64,000 bases of DNA from an uncultured bacterium (GTDB lineage: Bacteria > Cyanobacteriota > Vampirovibrionia > Gastranaerophilales > Gastranaerophilaceae), in the NCBI GenBank assembly GCA_902783835.1, contig CACZSN010000006.1:1-64000 (forward strand). The letters are read 5' to 3'. How positions within the stretch are numbered: the first letter of the stretch is position 1; every line of letters begins with the position of its first letter. The position numbers were made by a program, and so were the translations under genes. Below, piece after piece: positions 27,054 to 36,284 of this stretch. The notes beneath the pieces are model-generated. The model had not been told where the DNA came from. It was given only the letters and a program-made list of their open reading frames with translations, and did not search any database.

Positions 27054-28454
27054 ATGGATATTAAGAAACCGTTAGCAGCAACACTTTTAGGAATATTTTT
27101 ATTGGCAAACGGAGCACCTGGTTTTGCCATTGGAGACACTAATAACAAAAAGGCGGATAAAAAATTTGAATATAAAAACAAGAACGGACGTCAAGTTGAA
27201 GCAGAATACAAGTATGAATATGTGAATATTGATTGGTGGAAATCGTTTAATGACGGTTATTTGCAAGAATACATCGTTAAGGCTGTTCAACACAATCATG
27301 ATTTAAAGATGGCATCAATTGCGGTTGATGAATATTATCAATATACAAAAATTCAATTTGCAAATGAACTTCCGACAGTCGGTGGCGGTTTTTCACCGGC
27401 ATTAGTAAAAAATCCGGCTCAAACGGATTGGAATTGGACATTTTTGACACCTGCGATGGTAAATTACGAAGCGGACATTTTTTTGAAAAATCACGACAAA
27501 ACGAAGTCGGTAAAAAAAGATTATGAAGCGTCTTTGCAGGATGAAAGAGCTGCATATATTGCAGTTGCTTCAGCCGTCGGAACCACATATTTCAACATTG
27601 TAAAACTTGACGAAATGATAAAATTACAAGAACAAATAGTTGATTTGAGAAAAGATATTTATGATTTAATGAAACTTTGTAACGAAGCGGGTACAGCATC
27701 AATGTCCGACACCGTAAAAGCAAACAAGTCTTATGTTTACGGGCAAAGTGAACTTCCCGAACTGAAGAAAAATAGAACGAAATTGTTACATCAACTTGCA
27801 GTTTTGACGGGCGAAAATCCAAATGATGCCGAAGATTTGCCAAGGGCGGCACTTTCGGAGATTACGTTTCCTGAGAACATTCCCAACGAAATTTCGTCTG
27901 AAATCATCGTGAACCGTCCCGATTACATCAGAGCCGAAAAAATGCTTGAAAAGGCAGGAATTGACATAAGAGTAGCAAAAAAAGAATTTTTACCGACAAT
28001 AAATTTATCGGGTTTGGTTGCGTTTAACTCAACTGATTTAGGCAGTATGTTTTCGACAAAATCAGCACTTGCAGCACTTGCGGGCGGAGCTGTTTTACCG
28101 ATTTTTACGGGGGGAAAGAGACTTGCAAATTTGAGATTAAAACGCTCAACATATGACAGAATGCTCGAAGACTACCTCAAAGTTAATCAAACAGCCGCTC
28201 AAGAAATTAATGATTCTCTTGTTGCATTAAAGCAGGATAAAAATAAACTTTTTAGAAACGAAGAGCATCAAACCCTCGAAAACAAAGATTTTTCATACTC
28301 TAAAGACAAATTTGCACAAGGTATAATTTCAAGAAAAGATTTAATTCAAGTTCAAGAAAATCTTTTGACCGTAGACAAATTGGTTGTCTCGGGCAAAGCA
28401 GATTGTTTGATAGACTGTATCGGAATCTACAAGGCAGTTTCGGCTAAAATATAA
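27054..28454 (+). CDS. TolC-like outer-membrane efflux protein
   Basis: This 466-residue protein has a signal peptide (MDIKKPLAATLLGIFLLANG, ending GAPGFA). It shows the OEP/NodT pattern: WWKSFNDGYLQEYIVKAVQH, NHDLKMASIAV, a repeated second half with VNRPDYIRAEKMLEKAGIDI and VAKKEFLPTINLSGLVAFN, and GGAVLPIFTGGKR. It would form the trimeric channel completing the EmrAB efflux pump. There is no lipobox Cys. ATG 27054 follows AAGGAAA. It is divergent from marR-emrA-emrB across the shared operator. Confidence 0.9.
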   Translation: MDIKKPLAATLLGIFLLANGAPGFAIGDTNNKKADKKFEYKNKNGRQVEAEYKYEYVNIDWWKSFNDGYLQEYIVKAVQHNHDLKMASIAVDEYYQYTKIQFANELPTVGGGFSPALVKNPAQTDWNWTFLTPAMVNYEADIFLKNHDKTKSVKKDYEASLQDERAAYIAVASAVGTTYFNIVKLDEMIKLQEQIVDLRKDIYDLMKLCNEAGTASMSDTVKANKSYVYGQSELPELKKNRTKLLHQLAVLTGENPNDAEDLPRAALSEITFPENIPNEISSEIIVNRPDYIRAEKMLEKAGIDIRVAKKEFLPTINLSGLVAFNSTDLGSMFSTKSALAALAGGAVLPIFTGGKRLANLRLKRSTYDRMLEDYLKVNQTAAQEINDSLVALKQDKNKLFRNEEHQTLENKDFSYSKDKFAQGIISRKDLIQVQENLLTVDKLVVSGKADCLIDCIGIYKAVSAKI

Positions 28455-28479
28455 AAACAAAATACAAATATTTTTCAAC

Positions 28480-28513
28480 AAAAAAGTCCGACTTAATTCA
28501 TCGGACTTTTTAT
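28480..28513. terminator. Bidirectional terminator between the tolC-like gene and glyS
   Basis: AAAAAGTCCGA and TCGGACTTTTT flank a 9-nt loop, giving T runs on both strands for the two convergent genes. Confidence 0.92.
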
Positions 28514-28528
28514 TTTTGAAATTTCAAA

Positions 28529-30550
28529 CTAAACCGAGAACTTTGAAAAATCACAAATTGCATCGAATTTCGATTTTGCCAAAGTCAAGAGTTTCAAACG
28601 ATTATTCTTAACGGCTTCATCTTTGTCCATAACGAGAACTTTATCGAAGAAATTGCCGATTTTATCCGTGCAAGCTGCAAGTTCATCCGCTATTTTTTCG
28701 GAATTTTGTTTTTCGTCAATTGCATTAACAGCATCAAATAAAGCCTTTTCGCAATCTTCCTTGAAGAGGTCTGCTGACGGCATTTCTGCGATTTCTTTGC
28801 CCTTGATAATTCTGATAATTCTGCCTGCAGATTCACTCAATGCTGCGAAATAATCTTTGCCGATAATGTTCAAAAGTGCGTTAACTCTTGAAATAAAGCC
28901 TTTCAAATCAGCAAGAACATCAGTATTTGCGATGCAAGCATCCATAATATCGTTTTTGTAAGTATCAGAGAGCAAAATTGTCAATCTTTGAACGAAGAAG
29001 TCGTAAATCTTGTCAAAGAGTGCTTTTTCGTCCTCAACCTTTACAGGAAGAAGTTCTATTGCCTTTTTGATTAAATCCGTCAAATTGATGTTTAAATCTG
29101 AATTGAGGATTGTTTTCAAAACACCCAAAGCCGCACGGCGAACACCCAACGGGTCTTGTGAACCGCTGATTTTTGCTCCGCTTGCAAAGATTACAACGAC
29201 GGTGTCGACTTTGTCTGCAATTCCGACCAATTTACCTTCGATACCTTTTGCAAGTTCGCTTGTAGCGTTGAGTGGGAAGTAGTGTTCCTTGATACCTTCT
29301 GCAACTTCAGGTTTTTCACCGCAATGTTTTGCATAATCGCAACCGATGAAACCTTGAAGTTCTGTAAATTCGAAAACTAATTGAGTTGCCAAATCAGCCT
29401 TACAAAGTTTTGCGGTTCTTGTAACCGTGTCAACAGGGGCATTTGTTTCTTTCGCAAGTTTTTCCGAAAGTTCGACGACTCTCATTGTTTTGTCATAAAT
29501 CGAACCCATGCCTTTTTGGAAAGTCATGTCTTTGAGGTTTTCGAGGTATGCTTCGAGCGGTTTTTTTGTATCTTCGTCGAAGAAGAACACACCGTCTTCA
29601 AGTCTTGCTACGACTACTCTTTCGTTACCTGCTTTGATGTTGTCAAAACCGTCATTTCCGACAAAGTTTGCCATTGTGATGAACTTGTTCAAAAGTTTTC
29701 CGTCCTTGTAAAGCGGGAAATATCTTTGGTGAACAGCCATTACGGTAACCGTAACTTTATCGGGGACTTTGAGATATTTTTCATCAAAATCGCAGATAAC
29801 AGGAACAGGCCATTCCGTAAGGTAAGTTACTTCGTCGAGCAAATCTTCATCAAATACGATTTCCGCACCGATTGATTTTGCAGCTTCAGAAGCTGACTTA
29901 ACGATTTCAGCCTTTCTCTTTTCAGCATCTGCAATAACTTTTGCCTTGTATAATTCTTGTTCGTAATTGTCGATATCAACTTCGACTGACATATCCGCAA
30001 ATCTGTGTCCGCGGGAAATTCTGCCTGATGTTACATCTAAGAATGAAATTTTTGCTTCTTCGTTATTGAATAATGAAACAAGCCAACGGATAGGACGTTG
30101 AAATTTTACGTCGAAATCAGCCCAACGCATAAAGTGTGAGCCATTCAAAGAAGAAATAATTTTAGAAACATTTTCTTCTAAAAGTTCTTTTGTCGATTTA
30201 CCTTTTTCTTCTGTCTTTGCCCAAACATAATTGTCTTTAACAAATAACGTTGAAGGATCAACACCGTTTTTTTTCGCAAAACCTTGTGCCGCAGGTGTAA
30301 GATTGCCGTCTTTGTATGCAATATTTTCAGCAGGTCCTTTCACCGTTTTTACAACATCTTCTTTTTTATCCGGCAATCCTTCAAGAAGAACCGTTAATCT
30401 TCTCGGAGTTGCATATGTCTTAATATTGGAAAAAGTTATTTCATTTTCTTTCGCAAATTTTTCAAATCCCGCAACGAGTTGCTTTACAGCATCAGGGATA
30501 AACTTATACGGTAATTCTTCCGTTCCTATTTCCAATAAATATTTATTCAT
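28529..30550 (-). CDS. glyS: Glycyl-tRNA synthetase beta subunit
   Basis: This 673-residue subunit pairs with GlyQ in the bacterial alpha2beta2 GlyRS. Signatures are LLEIGTEELPYKFIPDAVKQ, then YATPRRLTVLLEGL, KGPAENIAYK, FQRPIRWLVSLF, GRISRGHRF, ALGVLKTILN and the C-terminal anticodon-binding VFFFDEDTK/DKVLVMDKDEAVKNNRLK blocks. AGAGG precedes ATG 30550. glyQ is not within the window, though the two often sit together. Confidence 0.96.
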   Translation of the reverse strand: MNKYLLEIGTEELPYKFIPDAVKQLVAGFEKFAKENEITFSNIKTYATPRRLTVLLEGLPDKKEDVVKTVKGPAENIAYKDGNLTPAAQGFAKKNGVDPSTLFVKDNYVWAKTEEKGKSTKELLEENVSKIISSLNGSHFMRWADFDVKFQRPIRWLVSLFNNEEAKISFLDVTSGRISRGHRFADMSVEVDIDNYEQELYKAKVIADAEKRKAEIVKSASEAAKSIGAEIVFDEDLLDEVTYLTEWPVPVICDFDEKYLKVPDKVTVTVMAVHQRYFPLYKDGKLLNKFITMANFVGNDGFDNIKAGNERVVVARLEDGVFFFDEDTKKPLEAYLENLKDMTFQKGMGSIYDKTMRVVELSEKLAKETNAPVDTVTRTAKLCKADLATQLVFEFTELQGFIGCDYAKHCGEKPEVAEGIKEHYFPLNATSELAKGIEGKLVGIADKVDTVVVIFASGAKISGSQDPLGVRRAALGVLKTILNSDLNINLTDLIKKAIELLPVKVEDEKALFDKIYDFFVQRLTILLSDTYKNDIMDACIANTDVLADLKGFISRVNALLNIIGKDYFAALSESAGRIIRIIKGKEIAEMPSADLFKEDCEKALFDAVNAIDEKQNSEKIADELAACTDKIGNFFDKVLVMDKDEAVKNNRLKLLTLAKSKFDAICDFSKFSV

Positions 30551-30796
30551 TTTTTGCCTCTTAATTTTGTGTTTTTGTTGCAATTATACCAAAAAAATAC
30601 CGCTATCAACAATTTATTTTATTATTTTTATCTCAAAAATACTCTACAAAATACATACTCATTTTTTTGTTGATAAACCGTTTAATGTATATTGGAACAT
30701 CTTAACATTTTTTAATCTTTTTGGGTGAGATTTTTTTTCAAAGTTTTGGTATCATAAGAATACAGACTTGAGAGACAGCGTAAGCGAGAGAACGGA
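30551..30796. other. AT-rich divergent intergenic region
   Basis: It must hold the glyS promoter (minus) and that of the next small gene; TATCAT near 30750 fits the latter. No RNA structure is evident. Confidence 0.35.
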
Positions 30797-31036
30797 ATGA
30801 AAAAAGAAATGGCAGAAAAGACTAAAAGTGCAGTAAATTTGTGCAAAGTGAAATTGGAAAATTTGAAATCAAGATTGAACAAATCTAATGAAGCGAATAT
30901 TGTTTATAATCGCGTCTTGATTGAAAAAGCGGTACTTGAACACAATTTGAAAAAAAATCCGTTTGGATTTTTTGAAAATGTAAAAAGAATTTTCACAAAA
31001 GAAGAAAAAAGAATTTGTGATTACTTCAAAAACTAA
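30797..31036 (+). CDS. Small basic hypothetical protein
   Basis: A 79-residue Lys-rich, mostly helical protein without a recognisable family. The frame is hydrophilic and protein-like, with an AGAACGGA SD-like site. A terminator hairpin lies about 40 bp downstream, which supports an independent transcript. No function is proposed. Confidence 0.55.
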   Translation: MKKEMAEKTKSAVNLCKVKLENLKSRLNKSNEANIVYNRVLIEKAVLEHNLKKNPFGFFENVKRIFTKEEKRICDYFKN

Positions 31037-31074
31037 CGACAGATAATTGGTAAGTGTGTGTGTAAGAAAGAAAT

Positions 31075-31108
31075 CGGGTGACTATAAAGTCACCCGTAAT
31101 CCTTTTTT
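31075..31108 (+). terminator. Terminator between the small gene and hcp
   Basis: CGGGTGACT-ATAA-AGTCACCCG, a perfect 9-bp stem; six T follow on the + strand after a short gap, fewer on the minus strand. Confidence 0.75.
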
Positions 31109-31121
31109 GTAACGATTTTTA

Positions 31122-32651
31122 TTATTTTAGAATTTCATCCAAATCCTTTTGAGAAGTTGTAATCGGTGAAATTTTGAATTTTTTGACAAGAATATTCAAA
31201 ACTTTCGGTGAAACGAACGCGGGCAAACTCGGTCCTAATTTAATATTTTCAATGCCGAGATAAAGCAAGGTTAACAAAATACAGACGGCTTTTTGTTCGT
31301 ACCAAGACAATACCATTGACAAAGGCAATTCGTTTACGGTGCAATTAAAGGCTTTCGAAAGTTCAACGGCAACACGGATTGCAGAATATGCATCGTTACA
31401 TTGTCCCATATCGAGCAATCTCGGAAGTCCTCCTATTTCGCCCAAATCGAGGTCGTTGAAGCGATATTTTCCGCAAGCAAGAGTTAAGACCAAAGTGTCT
31501 TTTGGGGTCAATTTTACAAATTCCGTATAGTAATTTCTTCCGGGTTTTGCACCGTCGCAACCTCCGACGAGGAAGATATGTCTCAATGCACCTGATTTTA
31601 CGGCATTAACAACTTTATCCGTCACTGACAAAACTGTTTTGTGTCCGAAGCCGACGGTCAAAATGTCTCCGCCATTTATTCCCGTCATTTTTTTCGTTTC
31701 TTTGTAACCGCCAAGTTCGAGAGCCTTTTCGATTAACGGGGTGAAATCTTTTCGTCCGTCGATGTAAAACATTTCAGGATATCTAACGACTGATGTTGTA
31801 AAAACGCGGTCTTTATAACTGTCTTTTACAGGCATAAGGCAGTTTGTAGTAAACAAAATCGGGGCAGGAATGTTTTCAAATTCATTTTGTTGATTTTGCC
31901 AAGCCGTACCGAAATTGCCCTTTAAATGAGGATATTTTTTCAATTTCGGATAAGCGTGTGCGGGCAGCATTTCTCCGTGAGTGTAGATGTTTATGTTTTT
32001 GTCTTTTGTTTGTTCAAGAAGAAGTTCCAAATCTCGCAAATCGTGACCTGTTATGACGATGAAAGGTTTGGGTTCAATATTTGTGGAAACCTTTGTCGGA
32101 ACGGGGTCTCCGTATGTTTCTGTATTTGCTTTATCCAAAAGTTCCATACATTTCAAATTCACCTCTCCGACACGCAAAACCATTGACAACAATTCATCTA
32201 ACGATAAATCGGAAGATATTGCTCTTAACGCTTCATAAAAGAATTCATCAATCGAATGTTCTTTGTATCCCAAAACTCTTGCGTGATGAGCATAAGCAGC
32301 CATTCCTTTTAATCCGAAAAGAATTAAAGATTTAAGACTTCTGATATCTTCTTCACATTTCCAAACGGATTGGATATCAAAATCCTTGTCACAAACGGCT
32401 TTTTCAAGAATATCTTCTGCCATATCATCGATAGAACGATTATCGAAGCTAACATTTGTAACGGTTGTAAATAAACCGTCGATTATGAGTTCGGTATTTT
32501 CTTCATTTGGTTCGCAACAATTTGCCAATTTTATTACCGCATTTATTAATTTATCTTGTAAATCAGCCGTATCGGCTTTTTTGCCGCAAACACCCTGTTG
32601 AAGTGTACAGCCGGTACCTCTTGCGGTTTGTTCACATTGAAAACAAAACAT
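31122..32651 (-). CDS. hcp: Hybrid cluster protein (hydroxylamine/NO reductase)
   Basis: This 509-residue protein is Hcp, an anaerobic iron-sulfur enzyme reported to reduce NO and hydroxylamine and to S-nitrosylate proteins in E. coli. The N-terminal cluster motif is C3-x2-C6-x8-C15-x6-C22 (FCFQCEQTARGTGC). The x8 spacing is like the class I [4Fe-4S] form; the x6 is like E. coli. Hybrid-cluster ligands are seen in THGEMLPAH, LFTTNCLMPV, FLVGGCDGAKPGRNYYTEF, TLACGKYRFN and the later QCNDAYSA region. AAGGAG precedes ATG 32651. No hcr reductase gene is adjacent. Confidence 0.95.
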   Translation of the reverse strand: MFCFQCEQTARGTGCTLQQGVCGKKADTADLQDKLINAVIKLANCCEPNEENTELIIDGLFTTVTNVSFDNRSIDDMAEDILEKAVCDKDFDIQSVWKCEEDIRSLKSLILFGLKGMAAYAHHARVLGYKEHSIDEFFYEALRAISSDLSLDELLSMVLRVGEVNLKCMELLDKANTETYGDPVPTKVSTNIEPKPFIVITGHDLRDLELLLEQTKDKNINIYTHGEMLPAHAYPKLKKYPHLKGNFGTAWQNQQNEFENIPAPILFTTNCLMPVKDSYKDRVFTTSVVRYPEMFYIDGRKDFTPLIEKALELGGYKETKKMTGINGGDILTVGFGHKTVLSVTDKVVNAVKSGALRHIFLVGGCDGAKPGRNYYTEFVKLTPKDTLVLTLACGKYRFNDLDLGEIGGLPRLLDMGQCNDAYSAIRVAVELSKAFNCTVNELPLSMVLSWYEQKAVCILLTLLYLGIENIKLGPSLPAFVSPKVLNILVKKFKISPITTSQKDLDEILK

Positions 32652-32793
32652 ATTTTTCTCCTTCTTTTTGTTTTTAAAAAATAAATCAAAACAACGCAAA
32701 AGTATTTTAGAAAATTGACTTACTGATAGGTTATAAAAAATAATTTTAAAATTTATAAAAATATACGATATTTTCGTTTCAATCTTAAAAAAT

Positions 32794-32822
32794 TTGAACA
32801 AATTTTATGTGAGTGATATAAC
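32794..32822 (+). promoter_or_regulatory. Promoter of thrS
   Basis: TTGAAC (32794-32799), a 17-nt spacer and TATAAC (32817-32822), 39 bp before the start codon. No T-box specifier structure is visible in the short leader. Confidence 0.65.
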
Positions 32823-32860
32823 AGTAAAAGAAGAATTATTAACGCTCAAAGGATAAATTT

Positions 32861-34654
32861 ATGGAAAAGAATGCAGAAAATTTACATATATTAAGACACT
32901 CGGCTTCACACATTATGGCACAAGCCGTACAAAAATTATTTCCCGAGACAAAATTGGCAATCGGTCCTGCCGTTGACAACGGATTTTATTACGATTTTGA
33001 CTCGGAACATTCATTTACGGAAGAAGATTTGACGAAAATCGAAAACGAAATGAAGGCTATTCTTAAACAAAATTTAGTCTTTGAAAAATATGAAATTCCC
33101 GATGTTCAAAAGCAAATCGACGAATTTAAGGCACAAGGCGAAATTTATAAGGCAGAACTTCTTGAAGAACACAGAAACGACAATCCGACTTTGTATTTGA
33201 CAAAAGATAAAGACGGAAACGTCCTCTTCAACGACCTTTGTGCAGGACCTCACGTTCCGAATACAAGCTACATCAAAGGTAATGCAATCAAATTGATGAA
33301 GGTTGCAGGTGCTTATTGGAGAGGTAATGAAAAGAACAAAATGCTTCAACGTATTTATGCAACAGCATTTTGGAACAAAGAAGATTTGGCTGAATACTTG
33401 ACTATGCTTGAAGAAGCACAAAAACGTGACCACAGAAAACTTGGTACTCAACTCGACTTGTTCTCTGTAAGAGAAGAAATCGGCGGCGGTTTGGTTCTTT
33501 GGCACCCTAACCTCTATACAGTAAGAGAAGAAATCGAAAATTACTGGAGAACGGAACACAGAAAAAGAGGTTATGTAATCGTTCAAACTCCGCAAATCGC
33601 TAAGTCGAAATTGTGGGAAATTTCAGGTCACATCGACCACTACAAAGACAATATGTTCTTTATTCAAAAAGAAAATGAAGATGATGATCAATATATCGTA
33701 AAACCGATGAACTGCCCGTTCCACATCTTGATTTATCAATCACAAAGACACTCATACCGTTCTTTGCCGCTCAGAATGGCAGAATTAGGTACGGTTTATC
33801 GTCGTGAAAAATCAGGTGCATTGTCTGGCTTAACTCGTGTTCAAGGCTTTACACAAGATGATGCTCACATTTTCTGTACTCCCGAACAGTTGGTTGATGA
33901 AATCAACGCTATCATTGACTTTGTTTCTGATACAATGAAAATTTTCAATATGAGTTTCGAAGTCGAACTTTCGACAAGACCTGAAAGTTACGTCGGAGAA
34001 TTGGCAAATTGGGATTTGGCAGAAGCAGGCTTGAAAGAAGCGATGGACAAACGCGGTATGAAATATGACATCAACGAAGGTGACGGTGCATTCTACGGTC
34101 CGAAAATCGACTTCAAAGTTAAAGATGCAATAGGCAGAACTTGGCAATGTGCTACAATTCAACTCGATTTCAACTTGCCCGAAAGATTTGGCATCAAATA
34201 CCAAGACAAAGACGGTCAAATGAAAACTCCTGTAATGCTTCACAGAGTTATTTTCGGTTCAATGGAAAGATTTCACGGTATTCTTATTGAACACTATGCA
34301 GGTGCATTCCCGACTTGGCTTGCTCCTACACAAGTTTGTGTCGTACCTATTGCGGAACGTCATAATGATTATGCTAAGAAAATTTATGATGAATTGTTTG
34401 CGGAAGGCATAAGAGTTCAACTTGATGACCGTTCGGAAAGTATGAACTACAAAATCAGAGAAGCTTTGCAAGATAAGAAAATTCCTTACGTCGTAGTTGT
34501 CGGCGATAAAGAAATTGAAGCTGACCAAGTTGCAGTCAGAGTCAGAGCCGTAGGTGCAGTAGGAACAATGGGTGTCGAAGAATTCAAGAATGCGGTTCTT
34601 GCGGAAATTAAAGCAAAAACATCCGTACCTGCAATCGGAGTAAAAAATGCTTAA
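32861..34654 (+). CDS. thrS: Threonyl-tRNA synthetase lacking the TGS domain
   Basis: This 597-residue ThrRS starts directly with the editing domain (ILRHSASHIMAQAVQKLFPE and LCAGPHVPNTS). The class II catalytic core follows: motif 1 near RGYVIVQTPQI, the zinc-binding Cys in VKPMNCPFHILIYQS, motif 2 in LGTVYRREKSG, motif 3 in HRVIFGSMERF. The anticodon domain is last. The usual N-terminal TGS domain (about 60 residues) is missing, as I recall for cyanobacterial ThrRS. AAAGGA precedes ATG. It overlaps the next gene by 8 bp. Confidence 0.96.
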   Translation: MEKNAENLHILRHSASHIMAQAVQKLFPETKLAIGPAVDNGFYYDFDSEHSFTEEDLTKIENEMKAILKQNLVFEKYEIPDVQKQIDEFKAQGEIYKAELLEEHRNDNPTLYLTKDKDGNVLFNDLCAGPHVPNTSYIKGNAIKLMKVAGAYWRGNEKNKMLQRIYATAFWNKEDLAEYLTMLEEAQKRDHRKLGTQLDLFSVREEIGGGLVLWHPNLYTVREEIENYWRTEHRKRGYVIVQTPQIAKSKLWEISGHIDHYKDNMFFIQKENEDDDQYIVKPMNCPFHILIYQSQRHSYRSLPLRMAELGTVYRREKSGALSGLTRVQGFTQDDAHIFCTPEQLVDEINAIIDFVSDTMKIFNMSFEVELSTRPESYVGELANWDLAEAGLKEAMDKRGMKYDINEGDGAFYGPKIDFKVKDAIGRTWQCATIQLDFNLPERFGIKYQDKDGQMKTPVMLHRVIFGSMERFHGILIEHYAGAFPTWLAPTQVCVVPIAERHNDYAKKIYDELFAEGIRVQLDDRSESMNYKIREALQDKKIPYVVVVGDKEIEADQVAVRVRAVGAVGTMGVEEFKNAVLAEIKAKTSVPAIGVKNA

Positions 34655-35309
34655 GAAGTTTTTAATATCTTTTGTAATTCTTGCTACAACGGCAATTTCA
34701 GCTTTTGCCGTTGACAGGGTTCCGTCCTCATCAAGAAGTATTCATCATTACGGAATCGGTCTTTTAAAGATGGAAAAAGATTTTGATGCATACGTTGCAC
34801 CAAGCGAAAAATCAAGAAAAATAAAGCATTTTACTTTGCCCGTTGCAAATTCTAAATCTGCAATTGTAAGAGACTCAAAAAATGTTTTTAATCCTTATGT
34901 CGTAAGTATTTCATCGAAAAATGAATTTTATTCTGCAATTGCGGAATATCCCGAAAACGGTTGGGCTCAAATTTATATCAACCAAAACGGAAATCAATTA
35001 GGCTGGGTTAGAATAAAAGATGATTCAAACTTTTTGACTTGGAAAGAATTTGTTTATAAATTTGGCAGAGAAAACGGTGTCAAATTGATGACAGATGTCC
35101 CGAAAAGTCAGTTTAAACTTTACTCAAAAGACTCTGAAGAAGCACAAGTTGTGGATGAATTTACATATCCGGAACATGTTGCTTTGCGTATCGTAAGAGG
35201 AAATTGGGCATTGGTTACGGTTGTAGATTCAGGCTCAGTCTATAAAACAGGTTGGTTCAAATGGAGAACCGATGACGGAAAATTAAGAGTTTTCCCGAAA
35301 ATGAAGTAA
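34647..35309 (+). CDS. Exported SH3-like hypothetical protein
   Basis: The 220-residue protein has a clear signal peptide (MLKKFLISFVILATTAISAF, ending A-V) and then two beta-rich segments resembling bacterial SH3 modules. The first is around 75-125 (GWAQIYINQNGNQLGWVRI), the second around 150-215 (NWALVTVVDSGSVYKTGWFK). No catalytic residues are visible; wall binding or a scaffold in the periplasm is a guess. It overlaps thrS by 8 bp with CGGAG inside the thrS frame. Confidence 0.7.
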   Translation: MLKKFLISFVILATTAISAFAVDRVPSSSRSIHHYGIGLLKMEKDFDAYVAPSEKSRKIKHFTLPVANSKSAIVRDSKNVFNPYVVSISSKNEFYSAIAEYPENGWAQIYINQNGNQLGWVRIKDDSNFLTWKEFVYKFGRENGVKLMTDVPKSQFKLYSKDSEEAQVVDEFTYPEHVALRIVRGNWALVTVVDSGSVYKTGWFKWRTDDGKLRVFPKMK

Positions 35310-35440
35310 TTTTTGACAAAGGCAAAGGAAAAAAGATTAAGATTTTTGCCGATTTGCTTAACAATATGTCAAAAGGTACTTTTAATATTTAAAAATATGT
35401 TCTATAATTTAAAAGTTATTATGTAGGAGGCTAAAAGTTT

Positions 35441-35785
35441 ATGCGAATTATCGTAAACGGACGTAACATTGAAATCACAGACGCAATCAAAGCGTACACA
35501 AAAGAAAAAATCGGAAAGGTTTTGACTCATTATGACCAAATCCAATTGATTGAAGTTGTTTTGAGCGTAATCAAAAATCCTTCAGTCAGCGAAAGCCACA
35601 CGGCAGAAGTTATTTGCAAAATGACATCAGGTTCTATCAAATTGGAAGAAACCGCTGAAACAATGTATGCCGCAATCGATTTATTGGCAGATAAATTGCT
35701 TCGTCAAGTTGAAAAGCACAAAAGCAAGACTATTAAAGGTTCAAAAGCATCTATCAGAACAGATGTTGCGGAAGAAGAAGCATAG
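35441..35785 (+). CDS. hpf: Ribosome hibernation promoting factor, short form
   Basis: This 114-residue protein fits the HPF/YfiA family: MRIIVNGRNIEITDAIKAYT, then LIEVVLSVIKNP and AAIDLLADKLLRQVEKHK, the basic helix that lies in the decoding channel of the 30S subunit. It lacks the C-terminal dimerisation domain of long HPF (LrtA), which cyanobacteria usually have. AGGAGG precedes ATG. A terminator follows at once. Confidence 0.93.
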   Translation: MRIIVNGRNIEITDAIKAYTKEKIGKVLTHYDQIQLIEVVLSVIKNPSVSESHTAEVICKMTSGSIKLEETAETMYAAIDLLADKLLRQVEKHKSKTIKGSKASIRTDVAEEEA

Positions 35786-35793
35786 TTTTTTAC

Positions 35794-35821
35794 GGGGAAG
35801 GGTTAATCCCTTCCCTCTTTA
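35794..35821 (+). terminator. Terminator of hpf
   Basis: GGGAAGGG-TTAAT-CCCTTCCC, an 8-bp stem followed by TCTTT. Confidence 0.8.
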
Positions 35822-35843
35822 ACAATTGTATGGGAAAATAGAC

Positions 35844-36110
35844 GTGTTACCTATTATTACAGAAGAGCAATCATCTTTGGTATTTGCTGAAATTTTTCAG
35901 GATGTTCACGCATGGCGAAAAAAGATGATACATTATATCAAAACCGAAAATCCCGAAATCAACTCGGCTATAATTGAGGCGGCAAATAATACGGAACTTG
36001 ACCCCAAAGCTGTTGCATTAGGGGCATATATGACATATATATTGCTTGAAACGGCTATGAAAGAAGATAATGAAGACGATGTAGCACTTCGTGATTTCAC
36101 GATTGACTGA
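35844..36110 (+). CDS. Small acidic hypothetical protein
   Basis: An 88-residue acidic helical protein of no known family (AEIFQDVHAWRKKMIHYIKT, then ALGAYMTYILLETAM). The start is uncertain. GTG 35844 with GGGAAAA upstream is preferred over TTG 35826, which lies right after the hpf terminator. It may be translated from hpf read-through. Confidence 0.55.
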   Translation: MLPIITEEQSSLVFAEIFQDVHAWRKKMIHYIKTENPEINSAIIEAANNTELDPKAVALGAYMTYILLETAMKEDNEDDVALRDFTID

Positions 36111-36284
36111 TTTTGCAAAGTCTTTATAAAAATTTTTGAGTATTTTTGCCTGCAAGACAAAAATTTCATTTGTAAATTTGGTTGTTACAATTACAAATGA
36201 ACAATCAGCAGTGCAAAATAAAACTTTGTTATATTATGCCTTGCAAAATCTGCACAAAGGCGAATAAAGAAATTGTGATTAAAC
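36111..36284. other. Convergent intergenic region, no gene seen
   Basis: A short + strand ORF from 36182 runs into the antisense of the kinase gene and is not credible. No clear terminator was found. Confidence 0.35.

Noticed and set aside
32700-32860. T-box leader for thrS
   Set aside because: The promoter leaves only about 30 nt of leader and no specifier or antiterminator sequence is visible.
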